Of a stretch of 64,000 nt of DNA, positions 45,167 through 55,911 are shown piece after piece. Under the pieces are notes generated by a model, which did no database searches, was not told the DNA's origin, and saw nothing but the letters and a program-made list of their open reading frames with translations. The translations under genes and the position numbers were made by a program. Where the stretch lies: positions 1 to 64,000 of the forward strand of contig JAFTZM010000013.1 of NCBI GenBank assembly GCA_017464525.1, read 5' to 3'. Position 1 is the stretch's first letter. Every line of letters begins with the position of its first letter. The stretch comes from Clostridia bacterium (GTDB taxonomy: Bacteria > Bacillota > Clostridia > Oscillospirales > QAKW01).

Positions 45167-46840
45167 TCAGTTTTCTCCTTTGGTCATATTATGGAAGGCA
45201 CTCAGCAGCGCATTGGTGCTGGCCTTGATCACGTCGGTGTCGGTTCCCGCACCCCAAAACATGGTGCCGTCCTCTCGCTCCAGGCCGATGTACGAGGCCG
45301 CTACGCTCTGAGAGCCCTGCCCCTGCATACTGTGCTGCGTGAATACCTGCAGGATGTATTCCTTGCCGGTATAGGCTTTCAGGGCGTTATTGATGGCATT
45401 GAGAGAGCCGTTGCCTTCTGCCTCCAGATCGGTCTCTTCGCCGTTCTTCATAAAGGTGATGTTGATCTTTACTGCGTCGTTTTCCCGCATAAAATCAAAA
45501 TCGGTCACAGCAATGGCAGATTCCAGATTCAGATAATTTTCAATAAAAATATCCAAAACCTCTTCTACCTTCAGTTCCTTATGCTGATGGTCGGAAATAT
45601 CCTTGCAGAGATAGCTGAAATGCTCCCGCATCTTGGGGGGAAGATTGTAGCCGTAGGTCTGCTCCAGCAGATAGCCGATGCCGCCTTTGCCGGACTGGGA
45701 ATTGACCCGGATCACATCTGCATCGTAGGTACGGCCGATGTCCTTGGGGTCGATGGGAATGTAGGGAACATTCCATTGATGAAGCTTGTTCTTGGCCCGG
45801 TATTTCATACCCTTGGCAATGGCATCCTGGTGGCTGCCTGAAAAGGCGGCAAAGACCAGAGCGCCTGCATAGGGAGCTCGCTCGTAAACGTGCATCCGGG
45901 TGTTTTTCTCATATTTCTCCACCAGATAGTTCATGTCGGAAAGATCCAGCTTGGGGTCTACCCCGTGGGAATACATATTCATGGCAAGGGTAATGATATC
46001 CACATTGCCGGTCCGCTCTCCGTTGCCGAAAAGGGTCCCCTCTACCCGGTCGGCACCTGCCAGCAAGGCCAGTTCAGTATCGGCCACACCGGTGCCCCGG
46101 TCATTGTGGGGGTGAAGGGAAAGGGTGACATGCTCCCGATATTTGAGGTTCTGGCTCATGTAGGCCACCTGAGAGGCATAAACATGGGGCAGGCTCATCT
46201 CCACTGTTACCGGCAGATTGATGATCACGTTGTTGGTCTCGCTGGGCTCCAGAACATCCAGCACCGCATTGCAGACCTCCAAGGCATATTCCGGCTCGGT
46301 GCCGGTGAAGGATTCGGGGGAGTATTCAAAGCGGAAGTTTCCTTCATATTCCGCTGCCAGCTTTTTCACCAGCTTGGCACCGTCAACAGCGATCTTTTTG
46401 ATCTCCTCTTTGGATTTCTTGAATACCTGCTCCCGCTGCGCTACGCTTACAGAATTGTAAAAATGAATGATGGCGCTGGGAGCACCCTTGCAGGCGTCAA
46501 AGGTCTTGCGAATGATGTGCTCCCGGCATTGGGTCAATACCTGAACGGTCACATCCTCCGGGATCATATCATTGTCGATCAGCGTGCGCAGAAATTCATA
46601 TTCTGTTTCGCTGGCGGCAGGAAAGCCCACCTCGATCTCCTTGAAACCGACTTCCAGCAATACCTTGTAGTACTCCAGCTTTTCTTCCAGGCTCATGGGG
46701 ATCACCAGGCTCTGGTTTCCGTCCCGCATATCCACGCTGCACCATACCGGCGGCTTTTCAATGTGATCCTTTTCTACCCAGCTGTTGTATTCCTTTGAAA
46801 CAGGGAAGTACCCCACCTGGTATTTGGTTGCGTCTAACAT
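45167..46840 (-). CDS. leuA: 2-isopropylmalate synthase
   Basis: 557 aa, the long Actinobacteria/Clostridia form. Condenses acetyl-CoA with 2-oxoisovalerate, the committed step to leucine. The DRE-TIM core shows [17 protein letters not shown] (metal Asp), then [18 protein letters not shown] and [20 protein letters not shown] with the HxH metal site. The C-terminal LeuA dimer/allosteric domain (about 430-557) should bind leucine for feedback inhibition. AAAGGAG lies 8 bases before the ATG. Four bases separate it from ridA. Confidence 0.96.
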   Translation of the reverse strand: MLDATKYQVGYFPVSKEYNSWVEKDHIEKPPVWCSVDMRDGNQSLVIPMSLEEKLEYYKVLLEVGFKEIEVGFPAASETEYEFLRTLIDNDMIPEDVTVQVLTQCREHIIRKTFDACKGAPSAIIHFYNSVSVAQREQVFKKSKEEIKKIAVDGAKLVKKLAAEYEGNFRFEYSPESFTGTEPEYALEVCNAVLDVLEPSETNNVIINLPVTVEMSLPHVYASQVAYMSQNLKYREHVTLSLHPHNDRGTGVADTELALLAGADRVEGTLFGNGERTGNVDIITLAMNMYSHGVDPKLDLSDMNYLVEKYEKNTRMHVYERAPYAGALVFAAFSGSHQDAIAKGMKYRAKNKLHQWNVPYIPIDPKDIGRTYDADVIRVNSQSGKGGIGYLLEQTYGYNLPPKMREHFSYLCKDISDHQHKELKVEEVLDIFIENYLNLESAIAVTDFDFMRENDAVKINITFMKNGEETDLEAEGNGSLNAINNALKAYTGKEYILQVFTQHSMQGQGSQSVAASYIGLEREDGTMFWGAGTDTDVIKASTNALLSAFHNMTKGEN

Positions 46841-46844
46841 AGCG

Positions 46845-47222
46845 TTACTCCTTTACTGCGATAACTTCTACCTCCACTAAGGCACCCTTGGGAAGGGCTT
46901 TTACTGCAACACAGCTTCTGGCCGGTGCGGAGGTGATATAGTTACCGTATACTTCGTTAAAGGCTGCAAAATCGCCGATATCTGCTAAAAAACAGGTAGT
47001 TTTTACTACATTTTCGAAGGTGCAGCCGGCGGCTTCCAGTACAGCGGCAAGGTTTTTCATGACCTGCTCGGTCTGCTCTGCGGCGGTGATGCCCTTTAAG
47101 GCACCGGTGGCCGGATCCAGGGCGATCTGCCCGGAGGAATACAACATATTGCCAACCTGCACCGCTTGGGAGTAGGGACCGATGGCGGCGGGGGCATTGG
47201 GGGTGTTGATTTTATTCAGCAT
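46845..47222 (-). CDS. ridA: RidA family enamine/imine deaminase
   Basis: 125 aa. Hydrolyses reactive enamines/imines released by PLP dehydratases, notably from IlvA. Signatures: [33 protein letters not shown] and the C-terminal [20 protein letters not shown] with the conserved Arg that binds the carboxylate. Its position right after ilvA fits that role precisely. GGAG lies 8 bases upstream. Confidence 0.95.
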   Translation of the reverse strand: MLNKINTPNAPAAIGPYSQAVQVGNMLYSSGQIALDPATGALKGITAAEQTEQVMKNLAAVLEAAGCTFENVVKTTCFLADIGDFAAFNEVYGNYITSAPARSCVAVKALPKGALVEVEVIAVKE

Positions 47223-47227
47223 ATTTT

Positions 47228-48430
47228 TTACTCCAATATCTTCATACCGAAATCGGTAAGTGCTTTTTTGATAGATGCAATGTGTTCAAAGTTACGTGTC
47301 TCCAGTGTCAGCCGCAGATAGCAACCGTTTACATCGGAGCCCTCGTTGGAATGTTCATGGTGTACAGCGGTCACGTTGCCACCCTGCTCCGCAATGATGC
47401 GGGAAACATTCATCAGCTGCCCCGGCTTATCCACCAGCTCTATAGTCAACTGGCAATTCCTGCCGGACATCAGCAGACCTCTTGTGATGACTCTTGAAAG
47501 GATGGTGACATCGATGTTGCCGCCGGAAAGGAGGCAGACCGCCTTTTTGCCCTTCAGATCGATCTTATCGAACATGGCAGCGGCTACAGCCACCGCACCG
47601 GCCCCTTCTGTTACCAGCTTGTGCTGCTCCATCAGGGCTAAGATGGCGGCGGAGATCTCGTCGTCGGTCACCGTTACGATCTCATCCACATATTTGGAGC
47701 AAAGCTCGTAGGTCAGGGAGCCCGGCTCCTTCACTGCAATGCCGTCTGCAATGGTGAATACAGAGTCCAGCTTTTCGATGTGGGCATCATGGATGGAGTT
47801 GAGCATGGAGGGAGCGCCGGAGGCCTGCACGCCGTATACCTTGATGTTAGGATTCAGGCTTTTAATGGTGTAGGCAACCCCGGAGATCAGCCCGCCGCCT
47901 CCGATGGGAACGATCACCGCATCCATATCGGGGATCTGCTCGGCCAGTTCCAGAGCAATGGTGCCCTGTCCGGCGATCACATCCGGATCATTAAAGGGAT
48001 GAATAAAGGTGTAGCCCTCCTCATCCCGCAGCTGCAGCGCCTTTTGGTAGGCGTCATCATAGACCCCTTCCACCAGGCAGATCTCTGCGCCGTAGCTTTT
48101 GGTGGCCTCTACCTTGGAGATGGGGGCGCTGTCCGGCAGGCAGATCACAGATTTAATGCCGTTTTTCTGCGCTGCCAGCGCCACTCCTTGGGCATGATTT
48201 CCTGCAGAGCAGGCTACCACACCCTTTGCTTTTTCTTCCTCAGAGAGCTGAGACATTTTGTAGTAAGCGCCCCGCACCTTGAAGGAGCCGGTGATCTGCA
48301 GATTTTCGGTTTTCAGGTATAGCTCAATGCCCGGCCGAAGCTTGGGTGCATAGAGTACATCTGTTCGGATCGCCACATCCTTTAAGGCGTAGCGTGCTTT
48401 ATATACATTGTCGAGTGTCAATTCTTTCAT
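47228..48430 (-). CDS. ilvA: Threonine ammonia-lyase
   Basis: 400 aa. PLP enzyme deaminating threonine to 2-oxobutyrate for isoleucine synthesis. PLP-lysine motif [15 protein letters not shown]; glycine loop [27 protein letters not shown] single C-terminal ACT-like domain (about 325-400) suggests allosteric control, as in the shorter threonine dehydratases. The start has AAGGA 5 bases upstream, squeezed between the ATG and repeat element M1. The upstream open frame passes into that repeat and is rejected. Confidence 0.96.
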   Translation of the reverse strand: MKELTLDNVYKARYALKDVAIRTDVLYAPKLRPGIELYLKTENLQITGSFKVRGAYYKMSQLSEEEKAKGVVACSAGNHAQGVALAAQKNGIKSVICLPDSAPISKVEATKSYGAEICLVEGVYDDAYQKALQLRDEEGYTFIHPFNDPDVIAGQGTIALELAEQIPDMDAVIVPIGGGGLISGVAYTIKSLNPNIKVYGVQASGAPSMLNSIHDAHIEKLDSVFTIADGIAVKEPGSLTYELCSKYVDEIVTVTDDEISAAILALMEQHKLVTEGAGAVAVAAAMFDKIDLKGKKAVCLLSGGNIDVTILSRVITRGLLMSGRNCQLTIELVDKPGQLMNVSRIIAEQGGNVTAVHHEHSNEGSDVNGCYLRLTLETRNFEHIASIKKALTDFGMKILE

Positions 48431-48440
48431 AGTGTTCCTT

Positions 48441-48716
48441 AGGGTAGAGCGAAATATCTGAACCACGTCTTAAAAAGACGGATTTTCGCTCATTCTGCGT
48501 TAAAATACTCGCCAATACGCCGGTATTGGCTGTGTTTTTGCCTTAACTGAACAAAAATCAGCTCTTTTTTAAGATCTTTGACCTCAAAGCGAATAGATTT
48601 CGAGGGATTTTTGCTCAGTTTAGATGTAGCAAAGCTGACGCCTTGCAAGGATAAAACGAGTGAAAGGCACCGAAATATACCGCTTTGAGGCGGGTTCGGA
48701 TATCTCGCTCTACCCT
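48441..48716 (-). mobile_element. Repeat family M, copy 1 (276 bp, foldback ends)
   Basis: ORF-less element whose ends are inverted repeats: AGGGTAGAGCGAAATATCTG on one side and, reverse-complemented, AGGGTAGAGCGAGATATCCG on the other, extending to about 24 bp with 22 identities. A second copy in opposite orientation lies at 57571-57896. Internal hairpins include GCCAATAC/GTATTGGC and CGTCTT/AAGACG. One end overlaps the stop codon of the DUF815 gene; the other lies 10 bases before the ilvA ATG. No transposase or ORF of coding character. Confidence 0.82.
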
Positions 48717-49893
48717 ATAATAAACTGTTGATAAATTGTTCTGCAGCCCGGGGGGAGCGGTTGCCCTTCTGCAGGGCGTAGGCCTCGGCCCTGACATCCA
48801 GATCTTCGGCGGTGATGCCGTGCTTTTGGGCTAATTGATGTACGATCTCCAGATACAGTAGCTTGTTTGGCCGTTCAAAATATACCGTCAGCCCAAACCG
48901 ATCAGAAAGGGACATCAACTCCTGCACCGTATCATTGTGATGAATGTCATCGGCGGTTGCCCGATCCGAAAAACTTTCCTTTACGATATGCCGGCGGTTG
49001 CTGGTGGCATAGATCACTGCATTTTGCGCTTTGGCCGATGCAGAGCCTTCCAAGGCCGCCTTCAGCATACTGAACTGATCATCGTTTTTATTAAAGGAAA
49101 GATCATCGATAAAGATGATGAATTTCAGGGGATTATCGGCGATCTGCCCCATAATACGGGAAAGGCTGAAAAGCTGATCCTTCCGAAGCTCGATCAGCCG
49201 GACGCCCTGGCTTGCAAAATGATTGGCGCAGGCCTTGACTGTAGAGGATTTTCCGGTGCCCGCATCGCCGAAGAGCAGCACATTGGCGGCAGGCTTGCCA
49301 TCAATGAGTGCCTGCGTATTGGCGTATACCTGCTGCCGTTCCTGCTCATAGCCGATAAAGTGATCGGTCGAAACATTGTCGGCAGCCTGAACCGGCAGGA
49401 TCTCTTCTCCTTCCACCCGAAACATTCCGGCGGTAGCAAAGATCCCGTAGCCGCAGCGGTGGATGTTTTGCAGACGCTCCTCATAAATTTGGATAAAATC
49501 CATGGGCTCGTTGGCAAAGCGGGGAAGGTACCCCTCGAAATTTAAAGAAGCACACAGCTCTTTGGCGTCGATACGGGTCAGCTTGGAAAAAAGAGCCAGC
49601 TCTCCCGCAGCGTTTTCTGCTAATACCGTCGGAATGGCTTTTCCTCGGGCGGTGCCTACAATATAGGGATTTTCATCGGTGCAGACTGCCCGGTACAGGA
49701 AGTCTGAAAAGCTGTAATTATCCTCCCACAGGGAGTAGACAAATTCGCCGAACAGTTCCAGCCGCCGCTGCTTGCGCTCTTTGGTATTCAAAAAGGCGAT
49801 AAAGGCGGTCATGGTTCTGTGCTTCAGGATCCCGCGGAATACACTTAGGGCGCTCAGCTCACAGGCCAGAACCTTTTGTTCCTGTTCTGTCAT
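48715..49893 (-). CDS. DUF815 AAA+ ATPase
   Basis: 392 aa. N-terminal helical region of about 175 residues, then an AAA+ domain of the DUF815 family: VLLFGDAGTGKSSTVKAC (Walker A), KFIIFIDDLSFN (Walker B), VIYATSNRRHIVKESF (sensor 1) and the C-terminal lid YLEIVHQLAQKHGI. Function unproven. It sits inside the branched-chain amino-acid cluster with the ilvD stop 6 bases upstream, but has no known role in that pathway. The start was set where GAAGGGTG precedes the ATG; a GTG three codons earlier is possible. The stop overlaps repeat M1. Confidence 0.88.
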   Translation of the reverse strand: MTEQEQKVLACELSALSVFRGILKHRTMTAFIAFLNTKERKQRRLELFGEFVYSLWEDNYSFSDFLYRAVCTDENPYIVGTARGKAIPTVLAENAAGELALFSKLTRIDAKELCASLNFEGYLPRFANEPMDFIQIYEERLQNIHRCGYGIFATAGMFRVEGEEILPVQAADNVSTDHFIGYEQERQQVYANTQALIDGKPAANVLLFGDAGTGKSSTVKACANHFASQGVRLIELRKDQLFSLSRIMGQIADNPLKFIIFIDDLSFNKNDDQFSMLKAALEGSASAKAQNAVIYATSNRRHIVKESFSDRATADDIHHNDTVQELMSLSDRFGLTVYFERPNKLLYLEIVHQLAQKHGITAEDLDVRAEAYALQKGNRSPRAAEQFINSLL

Positions 49894-49898
49894 AGCGA

Positions 49899-51569
49899 TC
49901 ACCCTTCAAATTGATTGATGATGGCGCCCTTGTCGGCAGAGCTGACCTGCGCTGCATAGCGGGCCAACGCTCCTTTGATGCCGGCCTTTTTCTGAATTTT
50001 CACCGTTTCCTTGCGGGCGGCAAGCTCTTCTTCGGAAACCTTCAGTTCAATGGAGTAGGCGGGAATATTGATGGAAATGATATCGCCGTCCATCACATAG
50101 GCGATCAGGCCGCCCCGTACAGCTTCGGGGGAGATATGCCCGATAGAAGCACCCCGGGTAGCACCGGAGAACCGACCGTCGGTAATAAGGGCCACATCCT
50201 TATCCAGCCCCATACCTGCAATGGCCGAGGTGGGGGAGAGCATCTCCCGCATCCCCGGGCCGCCGGCAGGGCCTTCATAGCGGATCACTACTACATCGCC
50301 CTTTACGATCTTCCCGCCGTAGATGGCTGCAATGGCCTCCTCTTCGCTGTTGAAAACCTTGGCAGGGCCTTCATGCACCAGCATTTCCGGTGCCACAGCA
50401 CTGCGTTTTACAACACATCCGTCGGGTGCAAGGTTGCCCCGCAGAACCGCAATGCCGCCGGTCTTGGTAAAGGGATTTTCCACCGTACGGATCACGTCGG
50501 TGTTTTTGTTGACTGCTGCCTCAATATTTTCGCCCAGCGTTTTGCCGGTGCAGGTCATGGCAGAGGTGTCCAGCAGATTCAGCTTGGTCAGCTCCTTCAG
50601 CACCGCATAAACGCCGCCAGCCTCGTTCAGATCCTCCATATAGGTGGGGCCGGCAGGGGCCAGATGGCAAAGATTGGGGGTCCTTTCGCTGATCTCGTTT
50701 GCCATATCAAGATTGAATTCTACTCCGCACTCGTTGGCAATGGCGGGCAGATGCAGCATACTGTTGGTGGAGCAGCCCAGCGCCATATCGGCGGTGAGGG
50801 CATTTTTGATGGCCGCCGGGGTCATGATATCCCGGGGACGAATATTTTTCTGTACCAGCTCCATGATCTGCATTCCGGCGTGCTTTGCCAGCTCGATCCG
50901 GGCGGAATAAACAGCAGGAATGGTGCCGTTGCCCCGCAGACCCATGCCCAAAACCTCTGTCAGGCAGTTCATGGAATTGGCGGTGTACATCCCGGAGCAG
51001 GAGCCGCAGGTGGGACAGGTGTTTTCTTCGCATACGCAAAGCTGCTTTTCGTCGATCTTCCCGGCGCTATAGGCACCTACTGCCTCAAACATGCTGGAAA
51101 GGCTGGTCTTTTTGCCGTCTACCCGGCCGGCCAGCATGGGGCCGCCGCTTACAAATACGGTGGGAATGTTGACCCGAGCCGCTGCCATCAGAAGACCGGG
51201 CACGTTCTTATCGCAGTTAGGTACCATAACCAGGCCGTCGAAGCCGTGAGCCAGTACCATGGCCTCGGTGGAATCGGCAATGAGATCCCGGGTGATCAGG
51301 GAGTATTTCATGCCGGTATGACCCATGGCAATACCGTCGCATACTGCGATGGCGGGGAACACGATAGGAGTGCCTCCGGCCATGGCAACGCCCAGCTTTA
51401 CAGCATCCACGATCTTATCCAGATTCATGTGGCCCGGTACGATCTCGTTGTAGGAGCTTACGATGCCGATCAGCGGCCGTGCCTGCTCCTCCTTGGTGAG
51501 TCCCAGCGCATGGTAAAGGCTGCGATGGGGGGCATTTTGAAAACCGTCTACGATGGTTTCTTTAATCAT
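49899..51569 (-). CDS. ilvD: Dihydroxy-acid dehydratase
   Basis: 556 aa. Iron-sulfur enzyme dehydrating 2,3-dihydroxy-isovalerate and -3-methylvalerate, the shared third step to Val, Leu and Ile. Cluster-binding Cys motifs: [33 protein letters not shown]. The C-terminal [20 protein letters not shown] is the classic ILVD_EDD_2 signature. GAGGTG lies 6 bases before the ATG; a GTG three codons upstream overlaps the ribosome binding site. It follows the ilvC stop by 10 bases. Confidence 0.97.
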   Translation of the reverse strand: MIKETIVDGFQNAPHRSLYHALGLTKEEQARPLIGIVSSYNEIVPGHMNLDKIVDAVKLGVAMAGGTPIVFPAIAVCDGIAMGHTGMKYSLITRDLIADSTEAMVLAHGFDGLVMVPNCDKNVPGLLMAAARVNIPTVFVSGGPMLAGRVDGKKTSLSSMFEAVGAYSAGKIDEKQLCVCEENTCPTCGSCSGMYTANSMNCLTEVLGMGLRGNGTIPAVYSARIELAKHAGMQIMELVQKNIRPRDIMTPAAIKNALTADMALGCSTNSMLHLPAIANECGVEFNLDMANEISERTPNLCHLAPAGPTYMEDLNEAGGVYAVLKELTKLNLLDTSAMTCTGKTLGENIEAAVNKNTDVIRTVENPFTKTGGIAVLRGNLAPDGCVVKRSAVAPEMLVHEGPAKVFNSEEEAIAAIYGGKIVKGDVVVIRYEGPAGGPGMREMLSPTSAIAGMGLDKDVALITDGRFSGATRGASIGHISPEAVRGGLIAYVMDGDIISINIPAYSIELKVSEEELAARKETVKIQKKAGIKGALARYAAQVSSADKGAIINQFEG

Positions 51570-51579
51570 TCTCTGCACC

Positions 51580-52611
<1,032 letters not shown>

Positions 52612-52625
52612 TTATATAATGTTTT

Positions 52626-53117
52626 TTATTTTTCCAGGATGCTGCCGCCCCGTTCCAGGGAAACAACACCGGTTCTGCACATTTCAATAATGCCGAGGGG
52701 CTTCATCACTTCGATGAAGGCCTTGATCTTGGAGGGCTCACCGGTCACCTCCACACACATGGATTCTGTGGTGTAGTCGATGATCTTTGCCCGGTAGATC
52801 TCGGCAGCTGCCATGATCTCTGCCCGGTTTTCGGGGGTGGTGCGTACCTTCACCAGCATCAGCTCCCGCTCCACAGAGGTTTCTCCCTCCAGCAGCTTGA
52901 CCTGCTTCACATTGTGAAGCTTTTTCAGCTGGTTGATCAGCTGCTCCCGGGCGTAATCGTCACCGTTGAGGGTGATAGTGATGCGGGAGAAGGCGGGATC
53001 ATCGGTCTCGCCTACGGTAAGAGAATCGATATTGAAGCCCTTCCGCATAAAAAGACCGGAGACCCGGGTCAGCACCCCGTATTTATTTTCTACATATACT
53101 GCGATCACACTTCTCAT
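52626..53117 (-). CDS. ilvN: Acetolactate synthase small (regulatory) subunit
   Basis: 163 aa (IlvH-like length). The N-terminal ACT domain AVYVENKYGVLTRVSGLFMR and a C-terminal regulatory domain with MCVEVTGEPSKIKAFIEVM are both present. It binds valine and modulates IlvB. The start overlaps the ilvB stop (TAATG), with the ribosome binding site AGGAGGAG inside the ilvB 3' end. Confidence 0.96.
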   Translation of the reverse strand: MRSVIAVYVENKYGVLTRVSGLFMRKGFNIDSLTVGETDDPAFSRITITLNGDDYAREQLINQLKKLHNVKQVKLLEGETSVERELMLVKVRTTPENRAEIMAAAEIYRAKIIDYTTESMCVEVTGEPSKIKAFIEVMKPLGIIEMCRTGVVSLERGGSILEK

Positions 53118-54802
53118 TACTGCTCCTCCTTGGTGGTGATGATATCCTCAATGGAGCCGCCGGGGGGAAGCATGGGTAACACAAATTCATCCATATCGAT
53201 GAGGGTATCGATAAGATAGGGACCGTCGTGCTTCATGGCTCTTTCGAAGGCTGCCCGGAATTCTTCCGGAGTGGAGACCCGCTCTCCCGGCAGACCGAAG
53301 GCATCTGCCAGCTTCACAAAGTCGGTCTTTCTGCCCAATACGGTGTTGGAATACCGCTTGCCGTAAAAGAGGGTCTGCCATTGCCGCACCATTCCCAATA
53401 CGCCGTTGTTCATGATCACGGTGATCACCGGAGTATTGTAGGTCACCGCTGTGGCCAGCTCGTTCAGGTTCATGCCGAAGCTGCCGTCGCCGGTGATCAG
53501 CACCGTTTTGTCTCCGCTGCCGATCTGCGCGCCGATGGCGGCTCCTAAGCCGTAGCCCATGGTGCCGAGACCGCCGCTGGAGGCAAACCGCCGGGGCCGC
53601 TCAAAGTTTACATACTGGGCCGTCCACATCTGGTGCTGGCCCACATCGGTGGCGATCACGGTGGTTTCATCCTTTACTTCATTGATGATATCAAAGATCT
53701 TTTTGGGGGTCATTTCGGTGGTGGCTTTGGCCTCCGCCTGCTCCTCGATGGCCTTTGCTTCGGCTTTGAATCGTTCTACCGTCTGCTGCCATTCCGAATG
53801 CTCCTGCTTGGCGCAGCGCTCTAAGATCCGGCTGAAGGAGGAAACAATGTTGCCGATCAGCCCCACCTCTACCTTTACATTTTTATTGATCTCGGAAAGA
53901 TCGGTGTCCAGCTGGATGATCTTGGCATTCTTGCAGTATTTTGCGGTGTTGCCGGTGGCCCGGTCGCTGAACCGGACACCCACACCGATCACCAGATCTG
54001 CTTCCTTGTTGGCCATGGAAGAGGCATATTTCCCATGCATCCCCTGCATCCCCAAAAAGCGGGGATAGGAATTGGGCAGGGCAGAGAGGCCCATAAAGGT
54101 ACACCCGATGTACCCGTCGATCTTTTCTGCCAGCGCCATCAGGTCGGCGGTCATTCCTCTGCCGGCAGCACCGCCGCCGATGTAAATGTACGGCCGTTTT
54201 GCCTGATTGATCAGCGCAACCGCCCGGTCAATGTCTGCGTCCGACGCTTCCTCCTGGGGGTAGGGAGGGACGATCCCTGTTGGTTCGTAATCCCACTCTG
54301 CAATTTGCACATCCTTGGGAATATCGATCAGCACCGGCCCCGGCCGCCCGGATTTTGCGATCTGGAAGGCTTCCCGAATGGTGTCTGCCAGCTCGCTCAC
54401 GTGCTGCACAAAGTAATTGTGCTTAGTGATGGGGAGGGTCACACCGGTGATATTGATCTCCTGAAAGCTATCCCGCCCGATGAGGGAGGTGGGCACGTTA
54501 CCGGTAATGGCCACCATGGGAATGGAATCCAGCATGGCGGTGGCGATGCCGGTTACCAGATTGGTGGCGCCCGGCCCGGAGGTGGCGATCACTACGCCCA
54601 CCTTGCCGGTGGCTCTGGAATAACCGTCTGCCGCATGGGCAGCTCCCTGCTCATGGGCAGCCAACACATGATTTAACCGGTCGCTTGCTTTATAGAGCTC
54701 ATCGTAAATATTCAAGACCTGACCGCCGGGATAACCGAATACATCGGTAACGCCCTGCTCGATCAGCGTCTCAATGACGATTCTTGATCCTGAAATTTTC
54801 AT
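53117..54802 (-). CDS. ilvB: Acetolactate synthase large (catalytic) subunit
   Basis: 561 aa. TPP enzyme joining two pyruvates, or pyruvate and 2-oxobutyrate. N-terminal MKISGSRIVIETLIEQGVTD then VFGYPGGQVLNIYDEL; catalytic Glu in LAAHEQGAAHAADGYS; TPP motif GDGSFGMNLNELATAVTYNT and NNGVLGMVRQWQ. The upstream open frame runs into the T-box terminator, so the ATG with AAGGAG 7 bases ahead is the start. First gene of the cluster, under T-box control. Confidence 0.97.
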   Translation of the reverse strand: MKISGSRIVIETLIEQGVTDVFGYPGGQVLNIYDELYKASDRLNHVLAAHEQGAAHAADGYSRATGKVGVVIATSGPGATNLVTGIATAMLDSIPMVAITGNVPTSLIGRDSFQEINITGVTLPITKHNYFVQHVSELADTIREAFQIAKSGRPGPVLIDIPKDVQIAEWDYEPTGIVPPYPQEEASDADIDRAVALINQAKRPYIYIGGGAAGRGMTADLMALAEKIDGYIGCTFMGLSALPNSYPRFLGMQGMHGKYASSMANKEADLVIGVGVRFSDRATGNTAKYCKNAKIIQLDTDLSEINKNVKVEVGLIGNIVSSFSRILERCAKQEHSEWQQTVERFKAEAKAIEEQAEAKATTEMTPKKIFDIINEVKDETTVIATDVGQHQMWTAQYVNFERPRRFASSGGLGTMGYGLGAAIGAQIGSGDKTVLITGDGSFGMNLNELATAVTYNTPVITVIMNNGVLGMVRQWQTLFYGKRYSNTVLGRKTDFVKLADAFGLPGERVSTPEEFRAAFERAMKHDGPYLIDTLIDMDEFVLPMLPPGGSIEDIITTKEEQ

Positions 54803-54824
54803 CCTATATCTCCTTAGAAAAATA

Positions 54825-55095
54825 AAAAAGCCTTCGTCTCCAATAAAGAGACGAAAGCATGAAAATACTTCCGCGGTACCACTCTTCTTCGCCCGAAAGC
54901 CCGGACGCACCTCAGATGCCATCACATCTTAACTCTATTACGGGAGTACCCGTCTGCGTCTACTCTCCTGTTTGGGATTTTGAGCAGCCACTCCATGACC
55001 AGTTCAACAATTCGATCCAATGTCTTGCACCAACCGACATCTCTCTGCGGCATCTTCCGTTGTTTACTACTTCATTTCGTCGCGTTTTTGATGTT
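54825..55095 (-). promoter_or_regulatory. T-box riboswitch leader of the ilv operon
   Basis: The transcript carries the T-box bulge AAGAGTGGTACCGCGGAA (around 54886-54869, pairs with an uncharged tRNA 3' end through its UGG-type core). A terminator stem follows, GCTTTCGTCTC/GAGACGAAGGC (54858-54848 / 54840-54830), with a T6 run after it. The long stem I precedes it. The specifier is not certain: GTC (54999-54997, Val) and CTG (55002-55000, Leu) both lie beside the GAA that often precedes the specifier. Induced by a lack of the cognate amino acid. Confidence 0.93.
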
Positions 55096-55099
55096 AGGT

Positions 55100-55128
55100 A
55101 TTATAGCACCGGAATTTTGAGTTGTCAA
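55100..55128 (-). promoter_or_regulatory. Promoter of the T-box/ilvB operon
   Basis: Minus strand TTGACA (55128-55123), 17-bp spacer, TATAAT (55105-55100): perfect consensus. Transcription should start near 55093, at the beginning of T-box stem I. Confidence 0.92.
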
Positions 55129-55229
55129 CACTTTGTTTGGAAAAAAATTATTTTTTTAAAATTCTGTGCCATAATAGGCTGCCAAATGGAAAAAGGAGAT
55201 GCTGTGCGAAAATATTTTCAAAATTACGC

Positions 55230-55256
55230 AAAAAGACCGGCTGAGCCGGTCTTTTT
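55230..55256. terminator. Terminator of the ABC exporter operon
   Basis: AAAAAGACCGGC and GCCGGTCTTTTT form a 12-bp stem with loop TGA, 1 base beyond the ATPase stop. Confidence 0.92.
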
Positions 55257-55898
55257 TTAACGTATTTTTTTCAATTCGTACCGTTCATCGCAGAGCGCTG
55301 CCACAGCCGGGGAGTGACTCACCAGGATCACGCATTTTCCTTCCTCTGCCAGACGGCGGAAGATCTCCATGATCTCCTTCTGGGTGTCTCCGTCCAGGTT
55401 GCCGGTGGGTTCATCGGCCAGAATGATGGCAGGGTCATAGGAAAGGGCACGGGCAATAGCCACCCGCTGCTGTTGTCCGCCGGAAAGCTTCAGCACCCTC
55501 CGGTTGGCCTCCTCTTCGTTCAGCCCTACGTTCTTCAAAAGCTCCAGGGCTTTGTCTTTCTTTTTGATCCCCTTCACCCCGGCGATATCCATGGAAAGCA
55601 CCACGTTTTCCAATGCGGTGTACTTGGTGATCAGATTAAAGCTCTGAAAGATCACGCCGATATACTTACTGCGAAAGGTGTATTTATTGAGCTTTTTAAT
55701 GTCCTTTCCTTCATAGTAGATGCTGCCCTCCTTGGGATTAGCCAATCCGGAAAGGATGGAAAGCAGCGTGGTCTTTCCGGCGCCTGAACGTCCCATGATA
55801 CAGTAGATCTTTCCCTTTTCAAATTCCATAGAAAGATCCTTCAGTACCGGCGTGGAATCATAGGCAAAGCTGATATTATTTAATGATAAAATACTCAT
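55257..55898 (-). CDS. ABC transporter ATP-binding protein (LolD/MacB type)
   Basis: 213 aa. Walker A GRSGAGKTTLL; Q loop GVIFQSFNLI; signature LKLSGGQQQRVAIARAL; Walker B IILADEPTGNLDGD; H loop CVILVSHSP. This short ATPase class pairs with FtsX-like permeases that move lipids, peptides or antibiotics mechanically. The permease gene lies 13 bp upstream in the same operon. AAGGAG lies 10 bases before the ATG. Confidence 0.95.
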   Translation of the reverse strand: MSILSLNNISFAYDSTPVLKDLSMEFEKGKIYCIMGRSGAGKTTLLSILSGLANPKEGSIYYEGKDIKKLNKYTFRSKYIGVIFQSFNLITKYTALENVVLSMDIAGVKGIKKKDKALELLKNVGLNEEEANRRVLKLSGGQQQRVAIARALSYDPAIILADEPTGNLDGDTQKEIMEIFRRLAEEGKCVILVSHSPAVAALCDERYELKKIR

Positions 55899-55911
55899 AT
55901 CTATATTCTCC

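Noticed and set aside
48441..48716. Element M1 as a protein-coding insertion sequence
   Set aside because: No ORF of more than about 60 codons with coding character and no transposase motif.
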